Positions 25,909-35,070 of a stretch of DNA of 64,000 nt are shown here, piece by piece. Below the pieces are notes generated by a model, which did no database searches, was not told where the DNA came from, and worked only from the letters and a program-made list of their open reading frames with translations. Numbering within the stretch: the first letter of the stretch is position 1; the number at the start of each line of letters is the position of its first letter. This stretch comes from Roseateles depolymerans (GTDB lineage Bacteria; Pseudomonadota; Gammaproteobacteria; Burkholderiales; Burkholderiaceae_C), in assembly GCF_003387155.1 (NCBI RefSeq), contig NZ_QUMT01000001.1:1367858-1431857 (forward strand). The letters run 5' to 3'. Made by a program: the position numbers and the translations under genes.

Positions 25909-26943
25909 ATGAGTATTGCCATTGAGCAGCTCAAGCCCCGCATTGCGGGCTTCAATGTCATTGACTGCGAGATCAAGAATCGAGACATCCTGTACTTGCT
26001 CGCCCGTGAGGATTACACCCAGCATGTGGGCTGGAGCGAGTCCCGACAGCCGCCGGCAGAGCGGAGCGTGGCCAAGCGGCTCATCGGCATTGGACTCAAG
26101 AATCCGGATGACAAGAAGTTCCCAGTGACGCATCTCACCGGCATGGGCAGAAGCCTTTGCGGTGTGGCCTTTCAACCTGAGGAAAAGGTGGTGGTCATCG
26201 ACAGTAGCTCAAAGGCATGGTCCCCTGCCGTTGGTTTTTCTGGCATGGAGAAACCCGTTGCAACGGTGGCGGAGGGCGGCACAAAGCGCGGTGGGTTCAG
26301 CAAGGTCAAGAGCTTTGGGGGCAAGCTGTTTGCGTGCAATACCGCCCGGCAGGTGTTCGTCCGGCACGCGCCGGGTGTCTGGGAACGGGTCGGGGAGGAG
26401 ATGCCCGAACCCGATCAGAACGTCTTGAGCTTTGTTGATTTCGACGGGTTCAGTGCTGACGATCTTTACGCCGTGGGTGATCCGGGCGATATCTGGCACT
26501 TCTCTTCAGGGCGCTGGCAGCGACTCAAATTTCCCAGTCAGTGGGGGATATCTGCAGTCTGCTGCGGTGGCGACGGCTTGGTCTACGTCGCCGCCGGCAA
26601 CCACATCTTCCGAGGGATGGGGGACCAGTGGGAGCGGCTGAAGACAAGGGTGCAGATGTCCATTCCCATCAAGGACATGGTCTGGTGGGAAGGTCAGTTG
26701 TGGGCCACAAGCGATGACGGTCTCTGGACCTTAAAGGACGATGGGCTGGTTGAAGCGGACGTTCCGCCGGGTGTCAAGGTCTGCTCCGGCAACCTTGCCC
26801 AGCGGGATGGCGTGCTGCTGCTCGCGGGTTACGGCGGCGCTGCGTTTAAGCGCGACGGGGCGTGGACTGAGATTTTTCACGACCATGAAGTGCGAGCGTG
26901 GTTTCAGGCCAATCGCGACAAGGTTTGGATGCCGCCGCAATGA
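25909..26943 (+). CDS. Propeller-like island protein, subfamily B copy 1
   Basis: This 344-residue cytoplasmic protein starts MSIAIEQLKPRIAGFNVIDC. Beta-blade-like motifs include SADDLYAVGDPGDIWHFSSGRW, GDGLVYVAAGNHIFRGMGDQWE, PIKDMVWWEGQLWATSDDGLW and GVLLLAGYGGAAFKRDGAW. It is clearly related to subfamily A in its C-terminal two thirds and distinct in the N-terminus. The stop overlaps the next start (ATGA). Confidence 0.75.
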   Translation: MSIAIEQLKPRIAGFNVIDCEIKNRDILYLLAREDYTQHVGWSESRQPPAERSVAKRLIGIGLKNPDDKKFPVTHLTGMGRSLCGVAFQPEEKVVVIDSSSKAWSPAVGFSGMEKPVATVAEGGTKRGGFSKVKSFGGKLFACNTARQVFVRHAPGVWERVGEEMPEPDQNVLSFVDFDGFSADDLYAVGDPGDIWHFSSGRWQRLKFPSQWGISAVCCGGDGLVYVAAGNHIFRGMGDQWERLKTRVQMSIPIKDMVWWEGQLWATSDDGLWTLKDDGLVEADVPPGVKVCSGNLAQRDGVLLLAGYGGAAFKRDGAWTEIFHDHEVRAWFQANRDKVWMPPQ

Positions 26944-27977
26944 GTATCTCCATCGACACGCTTCTCCCGCGCATGGCCGGTTTCAATCTCATTGACTGTG
27001 AGATCAAGGATCGGGAAACCTTCTACTTGCTGGGCCGTGAGGACTATACCCAACGTACAGGCCGACGCGAGTTGGAGGATGCTCCGCCGGAAGGTCGGCT
27101 GCCCAAACGGATCTTCGTGCTTCGTCTGAACAATGCTGAGGGCAAGAGATGGGGACATATGCATCTCACTGGCCTGAATCAAAGTTTCTGCGCGATGACG
27201 TATGCCCCGGAGGAAAAAATCCTCGTGGTCGATTCAGATACGAAAGTGTGGTCTCAAAATCCAAACTCCAATGGTTTTGAGCCGCCTTCGACGACGAAGG
27301 GAGAGGGTGGCATATTGGCAGGGCCTGTCACCCGCGTTAAATCGTTCGGTGCGGAGCTGTGGGCGTGCTCGGCCTGCCGACAGGTGTTGAAGCGGAACGG
27401 TCCCTCGCAATGGGAATTGCTGGGGCCCCCCATCAACGTCTCAGATTCTGATTTTCGCGGCTGCGGATTTGACGACTTTGATCGGTTTTCTCCTAACGAC
27501 GTCTATGCAGTTGGAGGCAGCGGGGAAGTCTGGCATTTCGATGGGGCCGTTTGGCGTCGCTGTAAATTCCCATCGAGTTGGGGTATTTCTGCGGTTTTGT
27601 GTGCGCCGGATGGGAATGTCTATATCGCTGCAGGTACGGTCATATACCGGGGGTTTGAAGATAGGTGGGAGCGTCTCGACACCAAAGATCTCATTACTTT
27701 ACCAATCAAGGATCTGGTGTGGTATGAAGGCCAGTTGTGGGCGACCAATGACTATGGAATTTGGACCTTAAGCGATCACTCATTGATGCCCGCTGATGTC
27801 CCATCTGCAGTAAAAGTGTGTTCTGGGAATTTGGCTGTTCGAGATGGCGTGATGCTGTTAGCCGGGTACGGAGGCGCGGCATATAAACGCGATGGGACCT
27901 GGGTTGTGATTTTTCACGACCATGAGGTGCGGGAGTGGTTTGGTGCCAATCGAGACAAAGTTTGGAAATCGCCATAG
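26940..27977 (+). CDS. Propeller-like island protein, subfamily B copy 2
   Basis: This 345-residue paralogue of the preceding gene (MSISIDTLLPRMAGFNLIDC; SPNDVYAVGGSGEVWHFDGAVW; PIKDLVWYEGQLWATNDYGIW) overlaps it by four bases, so translation is coupled. The DNA block around 27715-27850 is nearly identical to one in copy 3, whereas flanking parts differ. Confidence 0.75.
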   Translation: MSISIDTLLPRMAGFNLIDCEIKDRETFYLLGREDYTQRTGRRELEDAPPEGRLPKRIFVLRLNNAEGKRWGHMHLTGLNQSFCAMTYAPEEKILVVDSDTKVWSQNPNSNGFEPPSTTKGEGGILAGPVTRVKSFGAELWACSACRQVLKRNGPSQWELLGPPINVSDSDFRGCGFDDFDRFSPNDVYAVGGSGEVWHFDGAVWRRCKFPSSWGISAVLCAPDGNVYIAAGTVIYRGFEDRWERLDTKDLITLPIKDLVWYEGQLWATNDYGIWTLSDHSLMPADVPSAVKVCSGNLAVRDGVMLLAGYGGAAYKRDGTWVVIFHDHEVREWFGANRDKVWKSP

Positions 27978-28114
27978 CGCGCAGCTTGGCATACGCCCCT
28001 AGGATTCGCATGACGGCACTGAACGGTCCTGTCTGCGCCTCAAAACCTTATTGCGGGAATATTCGTTGTTGAAGCCGCAATCTACTTTCGTACCCAAGCG
28101 CCGGAGCATGCAGA

Positions 28115-29143
28115 TTGAGCATTTCAATTGAACAGTTATTCCCGCGAATCGCTGGTTTTAACGTTATCGACTGCGCGATAAAAAATAGAGATATTCTTTA
28201 TCTGCTCCTGCGTGAGGACTACACGCAACGACCAGGTTGGACGGACGGTCGCGATCCCCCTGCCGAGGCTAGTCTGCTGAAGCGGATACTGAGCCTGAAT
28301 TTGAAGAAGCCCCCCGGCCAGCATTGGGGCGTGGGTCAGATTGGTGGGTTCGGCAGAAGTTTGTGCGCCGTTGCGCATGCACCCGATGAGAAGGTGGTGG
28401 TGCTGGACATTGCGTCGAAGTCATGGACGCCCACCCCCGGCCGTGATGGCTTCGAAGATCCCATTCCTTCCAAGTTCGAAGGCGGCGTGAGACTAGGCGG
28501 GCTCAGCCGCGCCAGAAGCTTTGGCGGACATCTTTTTGCCATCAGTACAGCGAGGCAACTGTTTATTCGCCGGCAGCCAGGGCGTTGGGAACTGGTGGGC
28601 GACCCGTTGCCCATGCCTGAGCAACACAAGCTCAGCTTCCTGGATTTTGATGGCTTCAGTGCTGAGGACATCTACGCCGTGGGGGACGCAGGCGATGTCT
28701 GGCATCTGCAAGGAACGCATTGGAGCCGCCTCCCGTTTCCCAGTGATTGGGGGCTGTCGGCCGTTTGCTGTGGCGGAGACGGTCTCGTTTATGTCGCAGC
28801 AGGCAATGTCATTTTTCGACGGCGTGGTGACACGTGGGAGAAGCTGAAGACAGCGGCACAGATTTCGCTCCCCATCAAGGACCTTGTCTGGTATGAGGGC
28901 CAGCTATGGGCGACCAATGACTATGGAGTTTGGACCTTAAGCGATCGCTCATTGATACCCGCTGATGTCCCTCCTGCAGTCAAAGTGTGTGCTGGGAATT
29001 TGGCCGTTCGAGATGGCGTTTTGCTGATCGCGGGATACGGAGGCGCTGCTTTCAAATCCAACGGGCGTTGGACTGACATCTTCAACGATCATGAGGTCCG
29101 TGCTTGGTTGGAAGGCAATCGAGACAAGTTGTGGACGCTTTGA
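28115..29143 (+). CDS. Propeller-like island protein, subfamily B copy 3
   Basis: This 342-residue protein starts at TTG 28115 (MSISIEQLFPRIAGFNVIDC), with GGAG at 28103 at good spacing. Motifs as in the other B copies: SAEDIYAVGDAGDVWHL, GDGLVYVAAGNVIFRRRGD, PIKDLVWYEGQLWATNDYGVW. It is followed after 16 bases by subfamily C. Confidence 0.75.
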   Translation: MSISIEQLFPRIAGFNVIDCAIKNRDILYLLLREDYTQRPGWTDGRDPPAEASLLKRILSLNLKKPPGQHWGVGQIGGFGRSLCAVAHAPDEKVVVLDIASKSWTPTPGRDGFEDPIPSKFEGGVRLGGLSRARSFGGHLFAISTARQLFIRRQPGRWELVGDPLPMPEQHKLSFLDFDGFSAEDIYAVGDAGDVWHLQGTHWSRLPFPSDWGLSAVCCGGDGLVYVAAGNVIFRRRGDTWEKLKTAAQISLPIKDLVWYEGQLWATNDYGVWTLSDRSLIPADVPPAVKVCAGNLAVRDGVLLIAGYGGAAFKSNGRWTDIFNDHEVRAWLEGNRDKLWTL

Positions 29144-29159
29144 GTGGGAAGGGGTGACC

Positions 29160-30164
29160 TTGAGCGCAGCTTCTGTTTATTTCTTGGACGCAGTCTGCAT
29201 CGACCCGGACTGGTTGTATGTGGCCACCCAGCTCGAGGACCTCGATCCTCACGAGACGTCGCATACCCGGATGAGCGTGCTCGACCTGACGCAGTCAAGC
29301 TGGTGGGCCTGCCATGATTACGAAGACACCATCGTTTCTGTGCATGCCTACCGGCTGCCCAAAGAGGATCTGCCTGACGGCAGTCGCTACGCCGCGCTGG
29401 GCATGCATGGAACGGTCCACTTCAACGAGCGCAACGAACCCACATTCAAGGAAGTCATTCCCGGCGCAGGTATGACCGAAGGGAATTTTGGCGGGCTGTT
29501 GACGCATATCCGCTTGATTGACGGTCAGCTGTGGGCTTGTGGCCAGCATGGGCAGGTGTACCGCCGAATGGGCCGCGATGACTGGCAGCCTGCTGACGAG
29601 GGGATTCGGGTTCATCTGAACCCGTCCGACCACGCGCAGGATGTCGAAGGCCTGTTGGACAGAATGAACGCCGCGCCGATGCTCAGTTGCATGGACGGCG
29701 CTTCCAGCGATGACGTCTACGTCGTTGGGCTGGGCGGCTACATGGCCCATTTCGACGGAACAGCGTGGACCCGCATTGATCTGCCCGTTGATGAGCACCT
29801 GGAGTGGGTGCGTTGCTACGGGCCCGAAGAGGTCTGGGTGTGTGGGTACAAGGGCACCCTGTTGCGGGGCAACGCGCGGGACGGCTTCAACCGCTTGAAC
29901 GGGTCGAACGATCAACAGACTTTTGTGTGCCTCACCAAGTTCAATGAATCGGTCTACCTCTGTGCGGAAGAGGGGCTGTTTGTCTGGAACGGAAAGTCGA
30001 TCATGCAGGTGCGGACCAGCCTGCAACCGGAACTGCAGGATGCATGGCGGGTTGATCAGGTGGATGGTGTTCTCTGGAGTGTTGGAGTGACCGATATCGC
30101 TCGCTTCGATGGCAAGATCTGGCTGCGTGTGGAGCATCCAGACAATGAGCGTATTGGCCCGTAA
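29160..30164 (+). CDS. Propeller-like island protein, subfamily C
   Basis: This 334-residue protein has the same blade rhythm as the A and B proteins but is much diverged (SSDDVYVVGLGGYMAHFDGTAW, ECVW-type GPEEVWVCGYKGTLLRGN, SVYLCAEEGLFVWNG, GVLWSVGVTDIARFDGKIW). I take TTG 29160 as start because it follows GGAAGGGG and gives the MSxxS beginning of its relatives. GTG 29154 is an alternative, and the frame is open back into the preceding gene. Confidence 0.7.
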   Translation: MSAASVYFLDAVCIDPDWLYVATQLEDLDPHETSHTRMSVLDLTQSSWWACHDYEDTIVSVHAYRLPKEDLPDGSRYAALGMHGTVHFNERNEPTFKEVIPGAGMTEGNFGGLLTHIRLIDGQLWACGQHGQVYRRMGRDDWQPADEGIRVHLNPSDHAQDVEGLLDRMNAAPMLSCMDGASSDDVYVVGLGGYMAHFDGTAWTRIDLPVDEHLEWVRCYGPEEVWVCGYKGTLLRGNARDGFNRLNGSNDQQTFVCLTKFNESVYLCAEEGLFVWNGKSIMQVRTSLQPELQDAWRVDQVDGVLWSVGVTDIARFDGKIWLRVEHPDNERIGP

Positions 30165-30345
30165 CCGTGAAGCGCCGCTAACTTCTTACTGAAAACCAAA
30201 CGCTTGTGCAGAGACGTTATGAATGCATACCGAGGTGGTTGAGCGGCGAGTTGTAACTTGACTTGACCCATGAGCCGGGGACACTCACAGTGCCCGAGAC
30301 AGTCCCGAGCTGTCGATCCGGTGGGCTGCCCTCACAAACCACACC

Positions 30346-30873
30346 ATGACGCGTCAAACACAAAAACAGCGGAGTCAGCCGGATGCAGACGTCCCCATGG
30401 ACGCGACGCAATGGTCTGAAGAGAGCAAACGGTCTTACCTCTACTGCGGGCATTCATACAGCCAGTCCGACCGCTACTGCGACATCCACTACTCGTGCAT
30501 TCGCTGTGCATCCCCTGCCGTGTTCACCGCTGCCGACCAGAAGCGCTCCTTCGAGGTCAAGAAAAACTACATCTGGCAGCGCCGCGACCTCTGTCCAGCC
30601 TGCCACGCCCAATGGGTGCAGTTGAAAGCGAAGGACCGGGCCTGTCAGGCGCGATGGACGGCCGAACGACTCACACTGAAGCATGACGCGTCGTTCATGG
30701 GCGACTGGCTCCAAGTCCTGGAGGCGCTGCCCTCGTATGACAGACGCAAACACAGCTCAATGAAAACGCACTTGCGGAAGCTGCTGGAACAACCTTCCCA
30801 GGGAACAAAGCTGCTTGCCCCGGCGCCCACCCAGACCGATGCGCACCATCCACCGTCCCCAGTCTCCCGCTAA
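30346..30873 (+). CDS. Zinc-ribbon domain protein
   Basis: This 175-residue protein has two CxxC knuckles (YSCIRCASPAVF and DLCPACHAQW) about 35 residues apart, as in the 'probable zinc-ribbon' domain. A basic helical middle (QLKAKDRACQARWTAERL) and a Pro-rich tail follow. It might bind nucleic acid or protein. It begins near the right edge of the island; a functional link to the vgrG genes is uncertain. Confidence 0.6.
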   Translation: MTRQTQKQRSQPDADVPMDATQWSEESKRSYLYCGHSYSQSDRYCDIHYSCIRCASPAVFTAADQKRSFEVKKNYIWQRRDLCPACHAQWVQLKAKDRACQARWTAERLTLKHDASFMGDWLQVLEALPSYDRRKHSSMKTHLRKLLEQPSQGTKLLAPAPTQTDAHHPPSPVSR

Positions 30874-30882
30874 AGGTTTCTC

Positions 30883-31392
30883 TTGAACGTTCAAGAAGAT
30901 CTCTCCACCGACCACCATCGCTGGATTGCTGGCCTCTTCTTTTGCGGGCTGCTGCTGGCCCCCGTGTTGGCGGACGGTTTTTTTGGGAAGCACGCTTCCC
31001 AGCACAGTCCCTGGCTGTATGCCTATGTCGTCTTCATCGGCTCGGCCCTCCTGCTGAGCTTGTTCTCCGTAGACTTTCAGCTGTCTGCTTCGGAAGTCCG
31101 CCGTAACATCCGGCTGCTTGGACGACGCATCGGATCCAGGGGGCTGGTTCGCAGGTCAGAGCTCAAAGAGATCCGGAGAACGACGACCGCGGTCTGGGAG
31201 CACAAAGGCGCCTTGTCCGGCACGCACATCGACGGCTACATCCACGAGATCCAGTTGGTCACCTTGGACGACCGCTGCATCGCCTTCATCCGCTTCAGGG
31301 ACGTCCACAAGAACCCGGCCGAGCTGACCCGCGTGTTGGATGAATCGTCATCGCTGCTCCGCCTCCCCGTGGTGGAGCGGTTCCACGAATGA
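30883..31392 (+). CDS. Small membrane protein with cytoplasmic PH-like tail
   Basis: This 169-residue protein starts at TTG 30883 with AAAGG six bases before. Two membrane helices (WIAGLFFCGLLLAPVLADGFF and LYAYVVFIGSALLLSLF) precede a beta-rich cytoplasmic domain (FQLSASEVRRNIRLLGRRI ... IHEIQLVTLDDRCIAFIRF), a layout seen in bPH-type membrane proteins. It starts 10 bases after the zinc-ribbon gene and is probably cotranscribed. It may be a membrane-resident immunity factor or unrelated. Confidence 0.6.
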   Translation: MNVQEDLSTDHHRWIAGLFFCGLLLAPVLADGFFGKHASQHSPWLYAYVVFIGSALLLSLFSVDFQLSASEVRRNIRLLGRRIGSRGLVRRSELKEIRRTTTAVWEHKGALSGTHIDGYIHEIQLVTLDDRCIAFIRFRDVHKNPAELTRVLDESSSLLRLPVVERFHE

Positions 31393-31401
31393 CCCAGGCC
31401 T

Positions 31402-33324
31402 TTACAACTGCACCCGCGACCCCAACTCAATCACCCCGTTATCCGGCAGCCGGAAGTAATCCGCTGCGCTGCTGGAATTGCGCGCCATGGCAATGAACAG
31501 TTGCTGCCGCCAGCGCGCCATGCCCGATTTCTTCTTCTGCGCCCCCGGCACCACCACCTGCCGGCTGAGGAAATACGACGCCAGGAATGGATCGAACTGC
31601 AGGTCATGCCGCGCACAGCGCCCCAGCGCGGCCGGCAGGTTGGGCTCGTCCTTGAAACCGTAGCGCACCACCACCCGCCAGAAGTCCGAAGGCAGCTGCT
31701 CGACGCTGAGCTGCTGGTCCTCCGGCACAAAAGGCACCTTGTCAAACCGCACCGTCACAATGACATTGCGGGCATGCAGTGACTGGTAATGCTTCAAGTT
31801 GTGCAGCAGGGCAGGCGGCACCACGTCCGGATTGGAGACGGGATACACCGCAATCCGCTCTGGTCGCGGACCTGCAATGTCCTGCGACAGTGATTCCAGA
31901 AACGGCAGCAGCGGCAGGTCTTCGTCGGCCACCTGCGCATGCAGACGCTCCTTGCCGCGGCGCCAGGTGGCCATCACCGCAAAGAGCACCAGGCCCAGCG
32001 CCAGCGGGAACCAGCCGCCTTGCAGAAACTTGAGCGAGCATGAAATCACCAGCACCGCGTCCACCACCAGGAACAGCGCCGTCGCCGCCCAGGCCACGGG
32101 GGCGGGATAACGCCACGCATGGCGCACCACAAAGAAGGTCAGCGCGGTGGTGATCAACATGGTGATGGTCACGGCAATGCCATAGGCCGAGGCCAGCGCG
32201 GACGAGCTCTCGAAGCCGAGGACCGCCAGCAGCACCGCCACCAGCAGCGTCCAGTTGATCGCCGGCAAATACACCTGCCCCATGGCCTGCGCGGAGGTGT
32301 AGATGACCCGCATGCGAGGCAGCAGGCCCAACTGGATGGCCTCCTTCGTCAGCGAAAACGCGCCCGAGATCACGGCCTGCGACGCAATCACCGAAGCGAG
32401 CGTCGCCAGCAGCACCATCGGGATGAGCCACGCGGAGGGGAAAAGCCGGAAGAACGGGTTGTCCAGGGCCGTCGGGTCCCTCAGCAGCAGGGCGCCTTGC
32501 CCGGCGTAATTGAGGGCCAGCGTCGGCAGCACCAGCGCCGACCACGCAAGACGGATCGGACGACGGCCAAAGTGCCCCATGTCGGCATACAGCGCTTCTG
32601 CACCGGTCAGCGCCAGCACCAGCGCACCCACCACGAGGAACAGCCCGGGTCCGCGGGCCTGCAGAAACGCAAAGGCGAAACGCGGATCAAGCGCCCGCAA
32701 GATCTCGGGCGACTGCGCGATCTGGACCACGCCAATCAGCCCCAGCACGCCAAACCACAGCAACATGACTGGCCCGAACAGCACACCCACAGCCGCCGAG
32801 CCCTTCCGCTGAATCAGGAACAGCCCGGTGAGCACCGCCACGGAGATCGGCAACACGAAGGGTTTGAACGCCGGCGTGACCAGCTCCAGGCCTTCGACCG
32901 CGCCCATGACCGAAATGGCCGGGGTGATGACGCTGTCGCCGTAGAAAAGCGCTGCGCCGCAGACCCCCACCAGCAGCAGCACGCGTCGTCGTTTCGCGGT
33001 GTCCCCGGCCGCACGCACGGCCAGGGCGGTCAGCGCCATGATGCCGCCCTCGCCGCGGTTGTCCGCTCGCAGGATCAGCACCACGTACTTGAGCGTCACC
33101 ACCACCATCAAGGCCCAGAAGATGGCCGACACCGCACCGATGATCGATGCCGGGTCCAGAGTCACCCCGTTGGCGGGGTTGAGCACCTCGCGCATCGTGT
33201 AAAGAGGGCTGGTGCCGATGTCGCCGAAAACGACCCCCAGTGCGCCGAGCGTCAGCGCGGCAAGGCCTTGTTGCGGTCCATGGTGAGAAGAGTGGGGCGT
33301 GTCGACTGCAGGCGCTTGTGCCAT
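31402..33324 (-). CDS. kup: Kup-type potassium uptake protein
   Basis: This 640-residue KUP/HAK/KT transporter imports K+ with H+. The signature [18 protein letters not shown] is near residues 31-48. About twelve membrane helices follow, with [34 protein letters not shown] and [20 protein letters not shown], then a C-terminal cytoplasmic domain. ATG 33324 (MAQAPAVDT) is chosen because the upstream open frame is Arg-rich and unlike the family. Confidence 0.95.
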   Translation of the reverse strand: MAQAPAVDTPHSSHHGPQQGLAALTLGALGVVFGDIGTSPLYTMREVLNPANGVTLDPASIIGAVSAIFWALMVVVTLKYVVLILRADNRGEGGIMALTALAVRAAGDTAKRRRVLLLVGVCGAALFYGDSVITPAISVMGAVEGLELVTPAFKPFVLPISVAVLTGLFLIQRKGSAAVGVLFGPVMLLWFGVLGLIGVVQIAQSPEILRALDPRFAFAFLQARGPGLFLVVGALVLALTGAEALYADMGHFGRRPIRLAWSALVLPTLALNYAGQGALLLRDPTALDNPFFRLFPSAWLIPMVLLATLASVIASQAVISGAFSLTKEAIQLGLLPRMRVIYTSAQAMGQVYLPAINWTLLVAVLLAVLGFESSSALASAYGIAVTITMLITTALTFFVVRHAWRYPAPVAWAATALFLVVDAVLVISCSLKFLQGGWFPLALGLVLFAVMATWRRGKERLHAQVADEDLPLLPFLESLSQDIAGPRPERIAVYPVSNPDVVPPALLHNLKHYQSLHARNVIVTVRFDKVPFVPEDQQLSVEQLPSDFWRVVVRYGFKDEPNLPAALGRCARHDLQFDPFLASYFLSRQVVVPGAQKKKSGMARWRQQLFIAMARNSSSAADYFRLPDNGVIELGSRVQL

Positions 33325-33461
33325 GTTTTGAAGGGACCCAGGAAACTGGAGCGGCAGTGTCGATCCTTCGGAGACAGCACGCAACCGGTGTTGCGTCCTG
33401 GAATCACGGCAGGGGCGGGCATCGCATAGAGTGGCGGCATCACCACGAAGGCCGTGCTCCA

Positions 33462-33860
33462 ATGATTGCCCATCTCGACCATCTCGTCCTCACCACCAGC
33501 CACGAGGCGGACTGCATCCGCTTTTATACCGAGGTGCTGGGCATGCAGCTCGAAAGCTTCATCGGCGGCACCCCACCGGTCGAGCGGCGCGCTTTTAAAT
33601 TCGGCCAGCAGAAGATCAATCTTCATGTCAAAGGCCGCGAATTTGAGCCCAAGGCTCACACGCCGGTGCCGGGCGCGCTGGATCTGTGCTTCATGGCGTC
33701 CATTCCGCTGGACGACGTGGTGCAGCGTCTCAACAAGTTGGGCGTGGACATCGTGGAAGGTCCGGTCCTGCGCACAGGCGCTACCGGAAAAATCCGCTCG
33801 GTGTATGTCCGAGATCCCGATCTCAACCTGATTGAAATCTCCGAACCGGCGTCGGCCTGA
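33462..33860 (+). CDS. VOC-family (glyoxalase-like) protein
   Basis: This 132-residue metal-dependent vicinal-oxygen-chelate fold protein has [25 protein letters not shown] at the N-terminus (metal-ligand His), [18 protein letters not shown], and [18 protein letters not shown] at the C-terminus (metal-ligand Glu). Similar proteins act as dioxygenases or lyases; the substrate is not evident. It is divergent from kup. Confidence 0.88.
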   Translation: MIAHLDHLVLTTSHEADCIRFYTEVLGMQLESFIGGTPPVERRAFKFGQQKINLHVKGREFEPKAHTPVPGALDLCFMASIPLDDVVQRLNKLGVDIVEGPVLRTGATGKIRSVYVRDPDLNLIEISEPASA

Positions 33861-33900
33861 TGTCTTCGAACGAACCGATCACACACGCACCCATCGAATC

Positions 33901-34503
33901 ATGAGCACAAGAGGGATCAAGGCTGCCGTCGTGGCGGTGATGGCTGCGCTCGCGGGCCTCTGGTTCGCCGCCCCTTACTGGACCCTGCACCAGATGCGCG
34001 AAGCCGCCAAGGCCGGCGATGCCGACCGCTTCAACGCCTATGTCGACTACCCGCGACTCCGGGAGAACATCACCACGCAGCTCTCCGGCCCGGCCGTCGA
34101 CACGGCCGACACCACTGCGGATTCGGGGCGTGAGCCCAAGCGCTCGCTGGGCGGCATCGGCCGGATGCTGGGCAGGGCGCTGGCCACTGGCGCGGTCCAG
34201 GCGCTGGTGCGTCCGGAAGTGGTGATGCGGGCCCTGCAGTACGGCCAGCTGATGCCCAAAAAGCGCGACGACGATCCCGCCGCATCGGACGGCTCTCCAT
34301 CGCCGTCCTCCGGGCAGGGCGGAGCGGATGATTCCCCTCGGCACAATGATGTCGAATGGTGGACCGAGCGGTCCGGACTCGACCAGGTGATCTTCTACGC
34401 GCGTCGCAGCGACCAGCCCGCGTCACGCAAGCTGGGTCTGGTGCTGGAGCGGCGCGGGTGGGTGTCCTGGCAACTGACGGACATCCGCATTCCGCAGCAG
34501 TAA
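33901..34503 (+). CDS. DUF2939 domain protein
   Basis: This 200-residue protein has an N-terminal hydrophobic anchor (AAVVAVMAALAGLWFAAPYW) followed by YWTLHQMREAAKAGDADRFNAYVDYPRLRENI, the hallmark of DUF2939. A variable linker and a C-terminal segment with FYARRSD and LGLVLERRGWVSWQLTDIRIP follow. It is probably membrane-anchored, facing the periplasm. Function unknown. Confidence 0.8.
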   Translation: MSTRGIKAAVVAVMAALAGLWFAAPYWTLHQMREAAKAGDADRFNAYVDYPRLRENITTQLSGPAVDTADTTADSGREPKRSLGGIGRMLGRALATGAVQALVRPEVVMRALQYGQLMPKKRDDDPAASDGSPSPSSGQGGADDSPRHNDVEWWTERSGLDQVIFYARRSDQPASRKLGLVLERRGWVSWQLTDIRIPQQ

Positions 34504-34514
34504 GGCGGCGGGGT

Positions 34515-34757
34515 TTAACCGCCCGCAGCCCGGGTCTGTTCCGCGTTGGTGGTGGACCTGGAGCCTTTCAGATGCTCCTCCACGTCGGACGGTCGCGCGC
34601 CAACGGCTTTCACCGCGTCATGGATCTGCTGGGCCGTCACGTTGAGCTTGCGGGCCCAGGTCTGCACTTCCTGTTCGTCGCCCACATTGATCGAGCCTGT
34701 GGGGGAGGCGCTGCCTGCACTGTCGGGCGGTGCACCAAAGCTGGCTTCATCAGACAT
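34515..34757 (-). CDS. DUF3606 small protein
   Basis: This 80-residue protein carries the DUF3606 motif INVGDEQEVQTWARKLNVT followed by QIHDAVKAVGARPSDVEEHLKG. A GGAG sequence precedes ATG 34757. A 17-base palindrome lies about 19 bases upstream of the start. The function is unknown. Confidence 0.8.
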   Translation of the reverse strand: MSDEASFGAPPDSAGSASPTGSINVGDEQEVQTWARKLNVTAQQIHDAVKAVGARPSDVEEHLKGSRSTTNAEQTRAAGG

Positions 34758-35070
34758 TGAAATCTCCGGTGAGGGGACGAGACTGTCTCGTCGCCCGATC
34801 ACCCGATGTCGGCAGTTCGCATGCCTGAGCGGCCCGTGTCCCCGATCCCACTGACTGCGGCGTGGGGATCGCAAATGGGAGACCGGTCGGCAAATCGCAG
34901 GGACAAGCGCCCAAACGTACGCAATAAATCGCTGCTCGCACAATGCGTCCGCGAGGCCGGCAGATGACCGCGCTTTGCCCCTCATCGTTTCCCCCTAATT
35001 CGAGAATCTCCGATCCCCAAACCCGGTGGACCCGCTGGATTCCATCCAGCAATCGGGGCACTATGGCGCC
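34758..35070. other. 313-base gene-free stretch between divergent genes
   Basis: No convincing gene is present. It holds the palindrome at 34776-34792 close to the DUF3606 start and must hold the promoters of the DUF3606 and cyanophycinase genes; no clear -35/-10 pair was identified. Confidence 0.5.
34776..34792. promoter_or_regulatory. Palindrome upstream of the DUF3606 gene
   Basis: GACGAGA, loop CTG, TCTCGTC is an exact inverted repeat 19 bases before the DUF3606 start. Its position suits a repressor operator or a leader hairpin. Confidence 0.4.

Noticed and set aside
34503-34530. GGCGG...CCGCC hairpin between the DUF2939 and DUF3606 genes as a bidirectional terminator
   Set aside because: The stem is short and T runs are lacking on both sides.
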